NCBI GenBank assembly: GCA_004558825.1
Contig: SFDB01000008.1
Span: forward strand, 18,782-82,781
Source of the DNA: Clostridiales bacterium
Lineage (GTDB): Bacteria; Bacillota; Clostridia; Christensenellales; CAG-138
DNA: 64,000 nucleotides
Reading direction: 5' to 3'
Shown: positions 33,676 to 41,976 of the stretch, piece after piece
Numbering within the stretch: the first letter of the stretch is position 1
How the letters are laid out: each line of letters opens with the position of its first letter
Notes under the pieces: generated by a model
What the model saw: only the letters and a program-made list of their open reading frames with translations
Databases searched by the model: none
Told to the model about the DNA's origin: nothing
Program-made: the position numbers and the translations under genes

Positions 33676-33727
33676 ATTTTATCATCTTTGCGTTTTTCTT
33701 GTCAAATCGCAAGCCTTGCCATATAAT
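33676..33727. promoter_or_regulatory. Divergent yabE and pbp promoters with overlapping -35 boxes
   Basis: Plus strand: TTGTCA (33699-33704), 17 nt, TATAAT (33722-33727) faces the penicillin-binding protein gene. Minus strand: TTGACA (33700-33705), 18 nt, TAAAAT (33676-33681) faces yabE. The two -35 boxes share five base pairs, so polymerase can hold only one promoter at a time. Confidence 0.7.
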
Positions 33728-33781
33728 GCTTGCCAATATATAATTGATGTATACTTGTTTCGATACCGTGGAGGAAAGCGA

Positions 33782-36013
33782 ATGAAAAGAATCGTTTCAT
33801 CGCTATTGGTTTTTATATTCTCAGCGCTTATGCTTTCACAGGGATGCAGTGCGCAGCTTTACGGAAAGGATGTGCTTATCGCCTATTTGGACTGCATCGT
33901 CTCGGGCGACTACTCAAGGGCTTTCGATTATCTCGGGTCTTCGTGCAGGGTCGATGTCGACGAGCCGCCGCTTGCGTCGGACGCTTCCACGACGGCGCCG
34001 ACCGACGTTCCTGCCGACTCCCCTGCGCTGGCGCAGACCGAAACGCCTTATCCGCTTTCCTCGGAGTCGTCCACGCGCATATCAAGGCAGGAATTCATCG
34101 AGCGCCATACGTCCATATTCGAGCTTTTGGGCATTGAATCGATATCATACACGATTAACAATGTGCAGAACGGGCAATACATGTGCGTCATCGATTATAC
34201 AATGACGTACCGCTCGAGTTTTGCGGGCGACCTGATGTATGATTTTGAACTCATAGGCAAGGTCGAAAACGGCGTTTGGCGCATCGAATGGTCGCCGTCG
34301 CTCATATTTCCCGATATGCAGTGGGGCGATACCGTTGTTCGTGCAAGGCTCTCCGCGCGGCGCGGTGAAATAACAGCCGGCGGATGCGTGTTCGCACAGA
34401 CTGTCGACGCAGTTTCAATAATGGCCACGCCCTCGAAGATAGTAAGTCAGTCGGCCTTCGCGGCGCAGCTCGGCGCGGCGCTCGGCATCAGCGAAGAAAA
34501 AATATTAAATGCGCTCGCAAAGCCGTATAACGATTTGTCGCTTATAGCTCAGCTCTATCCCGACGAGCTCACCGATGAGCTGAAGGAAAAGCTCGAGCTG
34601 ATAGACGGCGTAAGCATCGACATTGGCAGCTACGGCACATTGCGCGATTATCCGTACGGCGAAACGCTGGCGCATTTGATAGGCTACGTCGGCAGCCCGA
34701 GCGCGGAGGACGTTGAAAGGCTCAACGAGGGCAGGACGAGCGAGGACGGCCTGTATACCACCGACTCCGTAGTAGGCAGAAGCGGCATAGAGCGCCGGTA
34801 CGAGAAGGAGCTTCGCGGAACTGACGGATACATGATATTCATACGCACGCCCGAGCTCATAAACAGGAAAACGCTCTATAAAAAGGCCGCCGTCGACGGA
34901 GTCGACATAAGACTCAGTATAGATATAGACCTCCAGCTCAGGCTCGAAGAGATACTCGGACAGGTTGTATTCAACACCGACGAGGATTATTCCGCCGCAT
35001 GCGTTGTCGTTATGAATCCCAAAACGGGCGAGCTTCGGGCCGCCGCCTCATATCCCTCTTACGACCTTAACACGTTTACGCGCGGCATAAGCGCCGAAGA
35101 ATACAGCGCACTCGAGCACCGCAAGGATTCCCCGCTCTTTAACAGGCTGACGATGGGCCTCTACCCGCCCGGCTCGACGTTCAAGCCGTTCACCGCCGCC
35201 GGCGCAATACAGACGGACACCATCTCGGCGGATTATGTGTTCAACGGCAAAGTTGTCGACGACTACTGGACGCCTACAGAATACGGAAAGTGGTCTTGGC
35301 CGCCAATAAAGCGCGCCAAGGTCAACTACAGGGAAAGCGGCATGACAATGCGCAACTGCATGCTGCACTCCGACAACATATATTTTGCAAACGCCGCGCT
35401 CATGATGGGACGCGAAAAGTTCTTCAAATTCATAGAATCGATAGGCATGGACGAGGCTGTTCCGTTCGACGTACCGCTCGCCAAGCCCGTTATACTCAAA
35501 AATGAAGAAAAATATAATCTCAGACTGCTGGCCGATATGGGCTACGGCCAGGGCCAGCTCCTCGTAACGCCCATACAGCTCGCGGCGATGTTCAGCGCCT
35601 TCGCAAACGGCGGCTCCATACCCGAGCCATACATCATAGAGGCATTCTACCAAACCGACGGAACCGATTACAACGCCGTATATACCCGCACGCCGAGCAT
35701 ATGGCGCGAAAACGTCATATCAAGCTACGCCGTGTCAAAAATCGTGCCGATGCTTAAGGACGTCGTCGACGTTAAGTACAACGGCACGGGCCATGACCTG
35801 AAGGTCAACAGCTGCGTCGTCGCAGGCAAAACGGGCTCCGCTGAAATAGGCGACAGCAAAAGCCGCGAAATTGCCTGGTTCATAGGCTTTCGGACGGGTG
35901 TAGGCGCAGAGGATGAGCGTCTCGTTCTCGTCATGCTCGAGGTGCCGACGAAGCAGCAGTATAAATCCCTGAAATTCGAAATTGCGCGCCAGCTTTTGAA
36001 GATGTCGGAATAG
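33782..36013 (+). CDS. Class B penicillin-binding protein (MecA_N/PBP2a-like)
   Basis: A 743-residue peptidoglycan transpeptidase outside the membrane. The N-terminus has a hydrophobic segment ending LMLSQGCSAQ, a possible lipobox Cys21. An NTF2-like MecA_N domain follows (about 30-190, interrupted by a Thr/Pro/Ala insert), then the PBP dimer domain (about 200-370, with GRSGIERRYEKELRG), and the transpeptidase: active Ser465 in PGSTFKPF, Ser530-Asp-Asn in LHSDNIYF and Lys683 in GKTGSAE. The domain order is that of subclass B3 (PBP2a, PBP3 of Bacillus). GGAGG precedes the ATG by 8 nt. It may share transcription with pyrH. Confidence 0.92.
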   Translation: MKRIVSSLLVFIFSALMLSQGCSAQLYGKDVLIAYLDCIVSGDYSRAFDYLGSSCRVDVDEPPLASDASTTAPTDVPADSPALAQTETPYPLSSESSTRISRQEFIERHTSIFELLGIESISYTINNVQNGQYMCVIDYTMTYRSSFAGDLMYDFELIGKVENGVWRIEWSPSLIFPDMQWGDTVVRARLSARRGEITAGGCVFAQTVDAVSIMATPSKIVSQSAFAAQLGAALGISEEKILNALAKPYNDLSLIAQLYPDELTDELKEKLELIDGVSIDIGSYGTLRDYPYGETLAHLIGYVGSPSAEDVERLNEGRTSEDGLYTTDSVVGRSGIERRYEKELRGTDGYMIFIRTPELINRKTLYKKAAVDGVDIRLSIDIDLQLRLEEILGQVVFNTDEDYSAACVVVMNPKTGELRAAASYPSYDLNTFTRGISAEEYSALEHRKDSPLFNRLTMGLYPPGSTFKPFTAAGAIQTDTISADYVFNGKVVDDYWTPTEYGKWSWPPIKRAKVNYRESGMTMRNCMLHSDNIYFANAALMMGREKFFKFIESIGMDEAVPFDVPLAKPVILKNEEKYNLRLLADMGYGQGQLLVTPIQLAAMFSAFANGGSIPEPYIIEAFYQTDGTDYNAVYTRTPSIWRENVISSYAVSKIVPMLKDVVDVKYNGTGHDLKVNSCVVAGKTGSAEIGDSKSREIAWFIGFRTGVGAEDERLVLVMLEVPTKQQYKSLKFEIARQLLKMSE

Positions 36014-36062
36014 CGGCGTGTGTTATAATATAATTCGTTAAACGCATAAGGGGGAATTTCAG

Positions 36063-36764
36063 ATGGATATTAAATATAAGCGCATACTCCTCAAGCTCAG
36101 CGGCGAAGCGCTCAGCAGTGAAAAAGCGGTGCTTTGCGACGAAGCGGTTAAGAAAACGGCGCGCCAGATAAAGCATATCGCGGACGCGGGCGTTGAGGTC
36201 GCGCTCGTCATAGGCGGCGGAAATATACTGCGCGGGCGTTCGAGCAAAGATTCCGACCGCAACAGGGCCGACCATATGGGAATGCTTTCCACCGCAATAA
36301 ACTCGCTCGCCATGCAGGGCGCGCTCGAATCTATAGGCGTAGAGAGCGTTGTGCTTTCTGCGGTTGAAATGCAGCGCTTCTGCGAAACCTACTCGTCGCG
36401 CGCCGCAATGGAGGCGCTGTCGCAGCATAAGGTCGTTATATTCGCGTGCGGAACGGGCTGCCCCTACTTCTCGACCGACACCGCCGCCGCGCTTCGCGCG
36501 CTCGAAATAAAAGCCAACGCGCTGATGCTTGCGAAAAATATAGACGCCGTATATTCGGCCGATCCACGCATTGATAAGAACGCCGTGCGCTATTCGGCGC
36601 TCTCCTACGACAAAGTAATTGCCGACAACCTGAAAGCGACCGATATAACAACCATCACGCTTTGCCGCGACTACAAGCTGCCCATAATCTTTTTCGAGCT
36701 GTCGAGCGAGGACAATTTTATGCGCGCGCTCTGCGGGGAAAACGTCGGAACAATCATATCCTAA
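36063..36764 (+). CDS. pyrH: UMP kinase
   Basis: Phosphorylates UMP to UDP; a hexameric amino-acid-kinase-fold enzyme distinct from eukaryotic UMP kinases. The 233-residue protein shows YKRILLKLSGEALS, VALVIGGGNILRG, RADHMGMLSTAINSLAM, FACGTGCPYFSTDTAAALRALEI and AVYSADPRIDKNA. The length is typical. A AAGGGGG site lies about 8 nt before the ATG and a TATAAT-like stretch follows the PBP stop. The normal tsf-pyrH-frr order is cut here: frr follows, but rpsB and tsf are absent and a PBP gene precedes. Confidence 0.96.
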   Translation: MDIKYKRILLKLSGEALSSEKAVLCDEAVKKTARQIKHIADAGVEVALVIGGGNILRGRSSKDSDRNRADHMGMLSTAINSLAMQGALESIGVESVVLSAVEMQRFCETYSSRAAMEALSQHKVVIFACGTGCPYFSTDTAAALRALEIKANALMLAKNIDAVYSADPRIDKNAVRYSALSYDKVIADNLKATDITTITLCRDYKLPIIFFELSSEDNFMRALCGENVGTIIS

Positions 36765-36842
36765 GGATAAAGGGTATTGATTTAGGCGCAAGCTTTGTAT
36801 AAAATGTATAATGATATACGCTAAAGAATCGGAGGCCAAGAC

Positions 36843-37397
36843 ATGAACGCGATAATTGAAACCGCAACCGATAAAATGGAAAAGACGCTTGGCGTGCTCA
36901 AGCGCGATTTGGGAACGCTCCGCGCGGGCCGCGCAAACCCGCAGCTTTTAGAGCGCATAACCGCCGACTATTACGGCGCCGCGACCCCCATAACCCAGAT
37001 GGGCAACATCAGCTCACCCGAGCCGCGTATGCTCGTCATATCGCTGTGGGACGCAAGCGCCATACCGCTCGTCGAGAAAGCGATACAAAAATCCGACCTC
37101 GGCATCAACCCTTCAAACGACGGCAAGCTCATAAGGCTCGTTTTCCCCGAGCTGACCGAGGAGCGCCGCAAGGAGCTCGTAAAGATTATCCGCAAAAAGG
37201 GTGAAGAGGCCAAAGTCGCCGTGCGCTCGATAAGACGCGACGCCAACGACCAGATAAAGAAGGCGAAAAAGGACGGCGAAATCACCGAGGACGATCAGAA
37301 GAGCCTTGAGGAAGAAGCCCAGAAGCTCACCGACGCGAAAATCAAGGATATAGACAAGATAATCGCCGACAAGGAGAAGGAGATACTCGAGGTTTGA
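36843..37397 (+). CDS. frr: Ribosome recycling factor
   Basis: With EF-G, RRF splits the post-termination ribosome. The 184-residue protein shows MEKTLGVLKRDLGTLRAGRA at its start, then TPITQMGNISSPEPRMLVI, NPSNDGKLIRLVFPELTEER and KKGEEAKVAVRSIRRDANDQ, all family blocks. Upstream, TTGATT (36777-36782) and TAAAAT (36800-36805) are 17 nt apart, so it has its own promoter besides read-through from pyrH. GGAGG precedes the ATG. Its stop overlaps the TTG start of the next small gene. Confidence 0.97.
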   Translation: MNAIIETATDKMEKTLGVLKRDLGTLRAGRANPQLLERITADYYGAATPITQMGNISSPEPRMLVISLWDASAIPLVEKAIQKSDLGINPSNDGKLIRLVFPELTEERRKELVKIIRKKGEEAKVAVRSIRRDANDQIKKAKKDGEITEDDQKSLEEEAQKLTDAKIKDIDKIIADKEKEILEV

Positions 37398-37603
37398 CGA
37401 GCGTACTCGGCTATAATCTCGATGCGGCCGCAAAGCTTCTGCGTGAAGAGGGCTTTTGCGTTTCCGTGCTTGAAATCAGCGCCAGAAAGCGCATTGACGA
37501 CGGCGAGCCACGCGTAATACGCCAGACGCTCCTCAAAGATGGCGTCGTGCTGCTCGAATACTCGCTTTTCCGCACAAGCGTGCAGAATGCCGAGCAGGCT
37601 TGA
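37394..37603 (+). CDS. Small PASTA-like protein coupled to frr
   Basis: A 69-residue protein starting at TTG 37394, which overlaps the frr stop (TTGA). The sequence SVLGYNLDAAAKLLREEGFCVSV, followed by PRVIRQTLLKDGVVLLEYSLF, follows the PASTA plan (GxxxxxAxxxLxxxGxxVxV...RVIxQ...VxLxxS), so it may be a lone PASTA-like fold. There is no signal or membrane segment, so unlike PASTA domains of kinases and PBPs it would be cytoplasmic. The rare start codon and overlap suggest low, coupled expression. A terminator follows at 37671. Confidence 0.7.
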   Translation: MTSVLGYNLDAAAKLLREEGFCVSVLEISARKRIDDGEPRVIRQTLLKDGVVLLEYSLFRTSVQNAEQA

Positions 37604-37670
37604 CGCGCACGCTTGAACCTTAATTCCAAAAGAAAGCCCCTGCCAAATGACGGCTTCCATAATACAGTTG

Positions 37671-37711
37671 ACAGCTGCGGCAGTTTACTTTGCTGCGGCT
37701 GTTCTTTTTTT
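37671..37711 (+). terminator. Rho-independent terminator of the frr unit
   Basis: An 11-bp stem (37671-37681 with 37692-37702, two G-T pairs) is followed by a run of seven or more T. It ends the pyrH-frr-small protein unit. Confidence 0.85.
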
Positions 37712-37907
37712 GGCGTTATGTGATAATACTGAATCGAACGGAGCAATAAACCGGAATTTGACGGAGGTCAGCGGTGAAAATAATTTATGCCGTCAAACAT
37801 TTTTTGCCTTTCCATTTATTTCAAAAGCGGCCGAAAGCGATGCCGCCCGCCATAAGGCAAACGACTTATTCGCTTCGGCCGCAAACGGTCATACCTTGTT
37901 TACGCGC

Positions 37908-38537
37908 TTATTTTGTGCCGAACAACCTGTCGCCCGCGTCTCCCAGGCCGGGAACTATATAGCCGTGGTCGTTAAGATATTCGTCTACGCACGCAAGATA
38001 AATGTCTACGTCGTCATGCTCCTTCCGAACAGCCTCTATGCCTTCGGGCGCGGCGATAAGACATACGAGCTTTATGTTCCTGCAGCCATGGCGCTTTATC
38101 GCGTTTATGGCCGCAACGGCGGAGCCGCCCGTGGCAAGCATCGGGTCGACGATTATAATGTCGCGCTCGGAAATATCGCTCGGAAGCTTGCAATAATAAT
38201 CTACGGGGCGAAGCGTCGCAGGGTCACGGTAAAGGCCGATATGTCCTACCTTGGCGGCCGGCAGCAGGCGCGTTATTCCGTCCACCATGCCAAGTCCCGC
38301 ACGAAGTATGGGGACAACTCCAAGCTTTTTGCCCGCAAGCGTCTTTACCCTTGCTGTCGCAACAGGCGTTTCGACGGTCGTCTCCTTAAGCGGCAGATCC
38401 CTTGTCACCTCATATGCCAAAAGTATTGCCAGCTCTTCAACAAGCTCACGAAATTCCTTCGTTCCCGTCTCTCTGTCGCGCAAAATGCTCAGCTTATGCT
38501 GCACAAGCGGATGGTCGATGACTATCACTTTACTCAT
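37908..38537 (-). CDS. upp: Uracil phosphoribosyltransferase
   Basis: Salvages uracil to UMP with PRPP. The 209-residue protein is a standard Upp: VIVIDHPLVQHKLSILRD, TRDLPLKETTVETP, GVVPILRAGLGMVDG, the PRPP loop VDPMLATGGSAVAAI and the uracil-binding end YIVPGLGDAGDRLFGTK. It is the last gene of the DUF1385-prmC-prfA-sua5-rpiB-upp run, 18 nt after rpiB. Downstream on the minus strand an imperfect 12-bp stem (GCGGCCGAA and CGCT halves near 37818-37880) followed by TTTT may be the terminator. Confidence 0.97.
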   Translation of the reverse strand: MSKVIVIDHPLVQHKLSILRDRETGTKEFRELVEELAILLAYEVTRDLPLKETTVETPVATARVKTLAGKKLGVVPILRAGLGMVDGITRLLPAAKVGHIGLYRDPATLRPVDYYCKLPSDISERDIIIVDPMLATGGSAVAAINAIKRHGCRNIKLVCLIAAPEGIEAVRKEHDDVDIYLACVDEYLNDHGYIVPGLGDAGDRLFGTK

Positions 38538-38555
38538 AAATCTTCCCCCTAAATC

Positions 38556-39005
38556 TCAGCCTTCGTATTTTGATATTTTCTCTATTCGCCTCGCATGTCT
38601 CCCGCCCGCAAACTCGGTCGAAAGCCACGTCTTGACTATTTCCTTTGCAAGCTCCGTCCCTATTATGCGTCCGCCCAGAGCAAGCATATTGGAATCGTTA
38701 TGCTCACGCGTAAGTCTTGCGCTCACGACGTCTCCGCAAAGCGCGCAGCGTATGCCCTTGACCTTATTTGCGCATATGGAAACGCCTATCCCCGTGCCGC
38801 AAACGACTATGCCTCTATAAAACTCGCCCTTCGCAACGGCTTCCGCTATCGGAAAAGCAATATCGGGATAATCGACGCTTTCTTCGCTCATGCAGCCCAT
38901 ATCGACCGTCGTATAGCCGAGCTCGGCAATAAACGGCATAAGGGTTTTTTTAAGCGCAAAGCCTCCATGGTCGCACGCAATCGCGACCTTCAGCATTTCG
39001 CCCAT
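38556..39005 (-). CDS. rpiB: Ribose-5-phosphate isomerase B
   Basis: Interconverts ribose-5-phosphate and ribulose-5-phosphate. The 149-residue LacAB/RpiB protein has VAIACDHGGFALK, VDYPDIAFPIAEAV, the active Cys in GIVVCGTGIGVSICANK, and DVVSARLTREHNDSNMLALGGRI. ATG 39005 is preferred to ATG 38996 because GAGGAGG is 9 nt from it, adding MGE to the usual start. It makes the ribose-phosphate that feeds PRPP, which Upp then uses; the gene is 14 nt after sua5. Confidence 0.95.
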   Translation of the reverse strand: MGEMLKVAIACDHGGFALKKTLMPFIAELGYTTVDMGCMSEESVDYPDIAFPIAEAVAKGEFYRGIVVCGTGIGVSICANKVKGIRCALCGDVVSARLTREHNDSNMLALGGRIIGTELAKEIVKTWLSTEFAGGRHARRIEKISKYEG

Positions 39006-39019
39006 GGGTATCAGCCTCC

Positions 39020-40063
39020 TCATTCCTCCAGCACCGTAAAGCCGCTCGCCTTCAAAAGCCTGTTCATATACGCAAGCCCCAGGTCGCACGTCGGCATCGC
39101 TTCAGCGAATATGACGTCGGCGTCCGACGAATGGAGCCGCAGCTCGGCAAAAAGGTTTCGGCACATCGTGCTCATATCTTTTTTCGTGCCTATTATATCA
39201 TATCTTCTGCCCTTGTAAAACGCCTTGCTTTCCGCCGATGAAAGTATTATGCAGCGTTTTCCGGCGGCCTCAAATCTGTCGTATTCGCGCCTTATTATGC
39301 TCGCCGCAGTGAATGCGTCGCCCTTTGCTATTATCACATCGGCTTCAGGCGCGTAATGGCGATATTTCATGCCCGGGGCGGCGGCAGTCTCCGAAGCATC
39401 GAACGGCTTGAGCACGCTCTTTGCTACGTTCACGCTCGCGCCGCATACCGCTTCTATCATCTCCTTCGTGACCGCCCCCGGCCGCAGTATTGTAGGTTTT
39501 CCCGACAAAAGCAGCACGGTTGATTCAAGCCCTATGTCGCACGCCCCGCCGTCGATTATCACATCTACCTTACCCCACATGTCGTCGATAACATGCTGCG
39601 CAGTCGTTGGGCTGGGCTTCCCCGATGTGTTTGCGCTCGGAGCGGCTATGGGTACGCCTGATGCGCGTATCAGTGCAAGCGCCGTCTTGTTGGCGCTCAT
39701 CCTCACGGCAACGGTATCAAGCCCTGCGGTAACCTCGTCGGGGATAATGCTGCTCCTGTTGAACACAAGCGTAAGCGGTCCCGGCCAAAACTCGTCGGCA
39801 AGCCTGCGCGCAATGTCGGGTACGCTTGTCCAAAGCTCGCGAAGATCGCTTTTTTTCGCAATATGCAGTATAAGCGGATTGTCCGCGGGCCGTCCCTTCG
39901 CCTCGAATATGCGCTTCACCGCCGCGCCGTCAAGCCCGTTCGCGCCAAGCCCGTACACCGTCTCCGTCGGAAAAGCCACAAGCCCTCCCGAGCGTATCAC
40001 ATTTCCCCCTATTTTCGTGCCGTTTTCATATTGTGTTACGGCGTTGAATATCTTTGTTTCCAT
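39020..40063 (-). CDS. L-threonylcarbamoyladenylate synthase (Sua5 type)
   Basis: Makes threonylcarbamoyl-AMP, the donor for t6A37 in ANN-reading tRNAs. The 347-residue protein has the YrdC domain (GGLVAFPTETVYGLGANGLD, KGRPADNPLILHI, PGPLTLVF, VAVRMSANKTALALI and PIAAPSANTSGKPSPT) and the extra C-terminal Sua5 domain linked by APGMKYRHYAPEADVII, so it is the long Sua5/YwlC type. It lies between prfA and rpiB, the usual Firmicutes position (ywlC in Bacillus), 14 nt after prfA. Confidence 0.95.
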   Translation of the reverse strand: METKIFNAVTQYENGTKIGGNVIRSGGLVAFPTETVYGLGANGLDGAAVKRIFEAKGRPADNPLILHIAKKSDLRELWTSVPDIARRLADEFWPGPLTLVFNRSSIIPDEVTAGLDTVAVRMSANKTALALIRASGVPIAAPSANTSGKPSPTTAQHVIDDMWGKVDVIIDGGACDIGLESTVLLLSGKPTILRPGAVTKEMIEAVCGASVNVAKSVLKPFDASETAAAPGMKYRHYAPEADVIIAKGDAFTAASIIRREYDRFEAAGKRCIILSSAESKAFYKGRRYDIIGTKKDMSTMCRNLFAELRLHSSDADVIFAEAMPTCDLGLAYMNRLLKASGFTVLEE

Positions 40064-40077
40064 ACGCTCACCCGCGC

Positions 40078-41142
40078 CTACTCCGCCACGCCCATCCTTT
40101 CGGCCCTGTCGGCGACAACAAGCGCGTCTATTATCTCATCCATATCTCCGTCTATAAATGCGTCGAGCTTATACATGGTCAGCCCGATACGGTGATCGGT
40201 AACACGGTTTTGCGGATAATTATATGTCCTTATCCGCTCCGATCTGTCGCCCGAACCTACAAGGCTGCGCCGCTCGGACGCTTCGCGCTCGTTCTTCTGC
40301 CGCTCGTACATATCGTAAAGGCGCGCCTTCAGCACGCGCATCGCCTGCTCCTTGTTCTTCGTCTGCGATTTCTCGTCCTGGCACTGCACGACGAGCCCCG
40401 TCGGTATATGCGTTATGCGTATCGCGCTCTCCGTTTTGTTGACGTGCTGTCCGCCCGCGCCGCTCGAACGGTATGTGTCTATGCGCAGATCCTGCTGATT
40501 TATTTCTACCTCGATATCCTCGGCCTCGGGAAGCACAGCGACCGTCGCCGCGCTCGTGTGTATGCGCCCCTGCGATTCCGTCTCGGGCACGCGCTGGACG
40601 CGATGTACGCCGCTTTCAAATTTAAGCTTGCTGTACGCCGCCTTGCCCTTCAGGCACAACACGGCTTCCTTAACGCCGCCCATCTCCGTCTCGGATATCG
40701 ATATCAGCTCTGTCCTCATAAAATGACGCTCGGCATACCTCTGGTACATCCTCAAAAGCACAGCGCCGAACAGCGCCGCTTCGTCGCCGCCCGTGCCGGC
40801 GCGAATCTCTATCATTACGTTCCTGTCGTCGTTCGGGTCTTTAGGAAGCAAAAGAACCTTCAGCTCTTCGTTCAGGCGCTCCTTTTCCACGTCGAGCGCC
40901 GCTATCTCCTCATGTATCATGGCCCGCATGTCGCCGTCGGACTCGTGCAGCATCGCATCAAGCTCGTCGCGCTCCGCACACGCCGCCTTGTACTTATCGA
41001 ATACCGTCACTATCTCCTCGAGCGCCGAATGCTCCTTCAGGCTTTCCTGCCACACCTTCCTGTCGTTCATGGCGTCGGGTGAGCCTAAAAACGCCCCCAG
41101 CTCCTCGTATCGTTTTTTCAGCGATTCAAGCTTGTTAAGCAT
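40078..41142 (-). CDS. prfA: Peptide chain release factor 1
   Basis: RF1 reads UAA and UAG stops and triggers peptide release. The 354-residue protein contains the catalytic GGQ in SSGAGGQHVNKTESAIRITH, and RSSGAGG with the PxT-type recognition loop near HTSAATVAVLPE. TEIRAGTGGDEAALF is the domain-2 block. The gene overlaps prmC, whose product methylates the GGQ glutamine, by 8 nt, so substrate and modifier are coupled. Confidence 0.97.
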   Translation of the reverse strand: MLNKLESLKKRYEELGAFLGSPDAMNDRKVWQESLKEHSALEEIVTVFDKYKAACAERDELDAMLHESDGDMRAMIHEEIAALDVEKERLNEELKVLLLPKDPNDDRNVMIEIRAGTGGDEAALFGAVLLRMYQRYAERHFMRTELISISETEMGGVKEAVLCLKGKAAYSKLKFESGVHRVQRVPETESQGRIHTSAATVAVLPEAEDIEVEINQQDLRIDTYRSSGAGGQHVNKTESAIRITHIPTGLVVQCQDEKSQTKNKEQAMRVLKARLYDMYERQKNEREASERRSLVGSGDRSERIRTYNYPQNRVTDHRIGLTMYKLDAFIDGDMDEIIDALVVADRAERMGVAE

Positions 41143-41971
41143 CCGAATCCTCCTTTGTGTCTATCGCCGCAACGCGGTCGTTTCCGCATATATCCTTTAT
41201 TATTTCGGCATGTCCGAATATTGCGCGTATATCGGCGGCCTGGTCAAAGCCTATCTCGAGCATGAGAGTGCCTCCGCGCGTCAGGCGCTTTTTGAAATCC
41301 TTCTTTATGCGCCTGTAGAAATTGAGCCCATCGACTCCGCCGTCGAGCGCAAGCAGCGGCTCCCTGCGCACCTCACGCTGAAGCGCCGATATGTCGCCGC
41401 TGCGTATATACGGCGGGTTGCAGACTATCATGTCGAATTTCTCGTCAACACCGTCGAAAAGGTCGCTCTTTATTATTCTCGCCGATACGCCGTTTTTTTC
41501 GGCGTTTTCCGCCGCAAGCTTCAGACATTCATCGCTTATATCGCAAAGCGTCGCTTCGGCGCCCGCATATTTCGCTATGCTTATGCCTATACAGCCCGTT
41601 CCGCAGCACATGTCGAGCACCCGTCCGCCGCCGAGCCGCTTTATGCGCCGTATCGCTTCCTCGGCAAGCGTCTCCGTATCCTGGCGCGGTATGAGCACGC
41701 CCTCACGCACGGTGAACGCAAGCCCCATAAACTCCCATTCTCCAAGTATGTACTGAATGGGTTCGCCGCCGATCCGTCTTTCAACGAGCGCGTCGAGTTT
41801 TTCCTCAGCGTCGGTGTCAATGATCTCTTTCTCCTTGAAAAGCAGCTCAAGCTCGTCGCATCCGAGCGCGCCGCACATTAAAAGCCTCGCCTCGAGCGCC
41901 GCATCATCGCCCGCAGCGTCTTTAAGCGCATTTATCGTTTTACGCCGTCTGCTTCCGATCGTATCGGGCAT
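41135..41971 (-). CDS. prmC: Release factor glutamine methyltransferase
   Basis: Methylates the glutamine of the RF1/RF2 GGQ loop. The 278-residue protein has the helical N-domain, LIPRQDTETLAEEAI (family PRxDTE), SAM motif RVLDMCCGTGCIGISIAKY and the catalytic MIVCNPPYIRSGDI. Note CCGTGCIGIS in place of the usual GTGSGAIA. It starts 5 nt after DUF1385 and overlaps prfA, matching the conserved order. Confidence 0.95.
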   Translation of the reverse strand: MPDTIGSRRRKTINALKDAAGDDAALEARLLMCGALGCDELELLFKEKEIIDTDAEEKLDALVERRIGGEPIQYILGEWEFMGLAFTVREGVLIPRQDTETLAEEAIRRIKRLGGGRVLDMCCGTGCIGISIAKYAGAEATLCDISDECLKLAAENAEKNGVSARIIKSDLFDGVDEKFDMIVCNPPYIRSGDISALQREVRREPLLALDGGVDGLNFYRRIKKDFKKRLTRGGTLMLEIGFDQAADIRAIFGHAEIIKDICGNDRVAAIDTKEDSDA

Positions 41972-41976
41972 CGCTA

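Noticed and set aside
37774..37962. Possible 62-aa plus-strand gene with GTG start and a good GGAGG site
   Set aside because: It runs through a terminator-like stem and into upp on the other strand; composition (many Pro, Arg, Gln) looks like antisense reading, with no domain.
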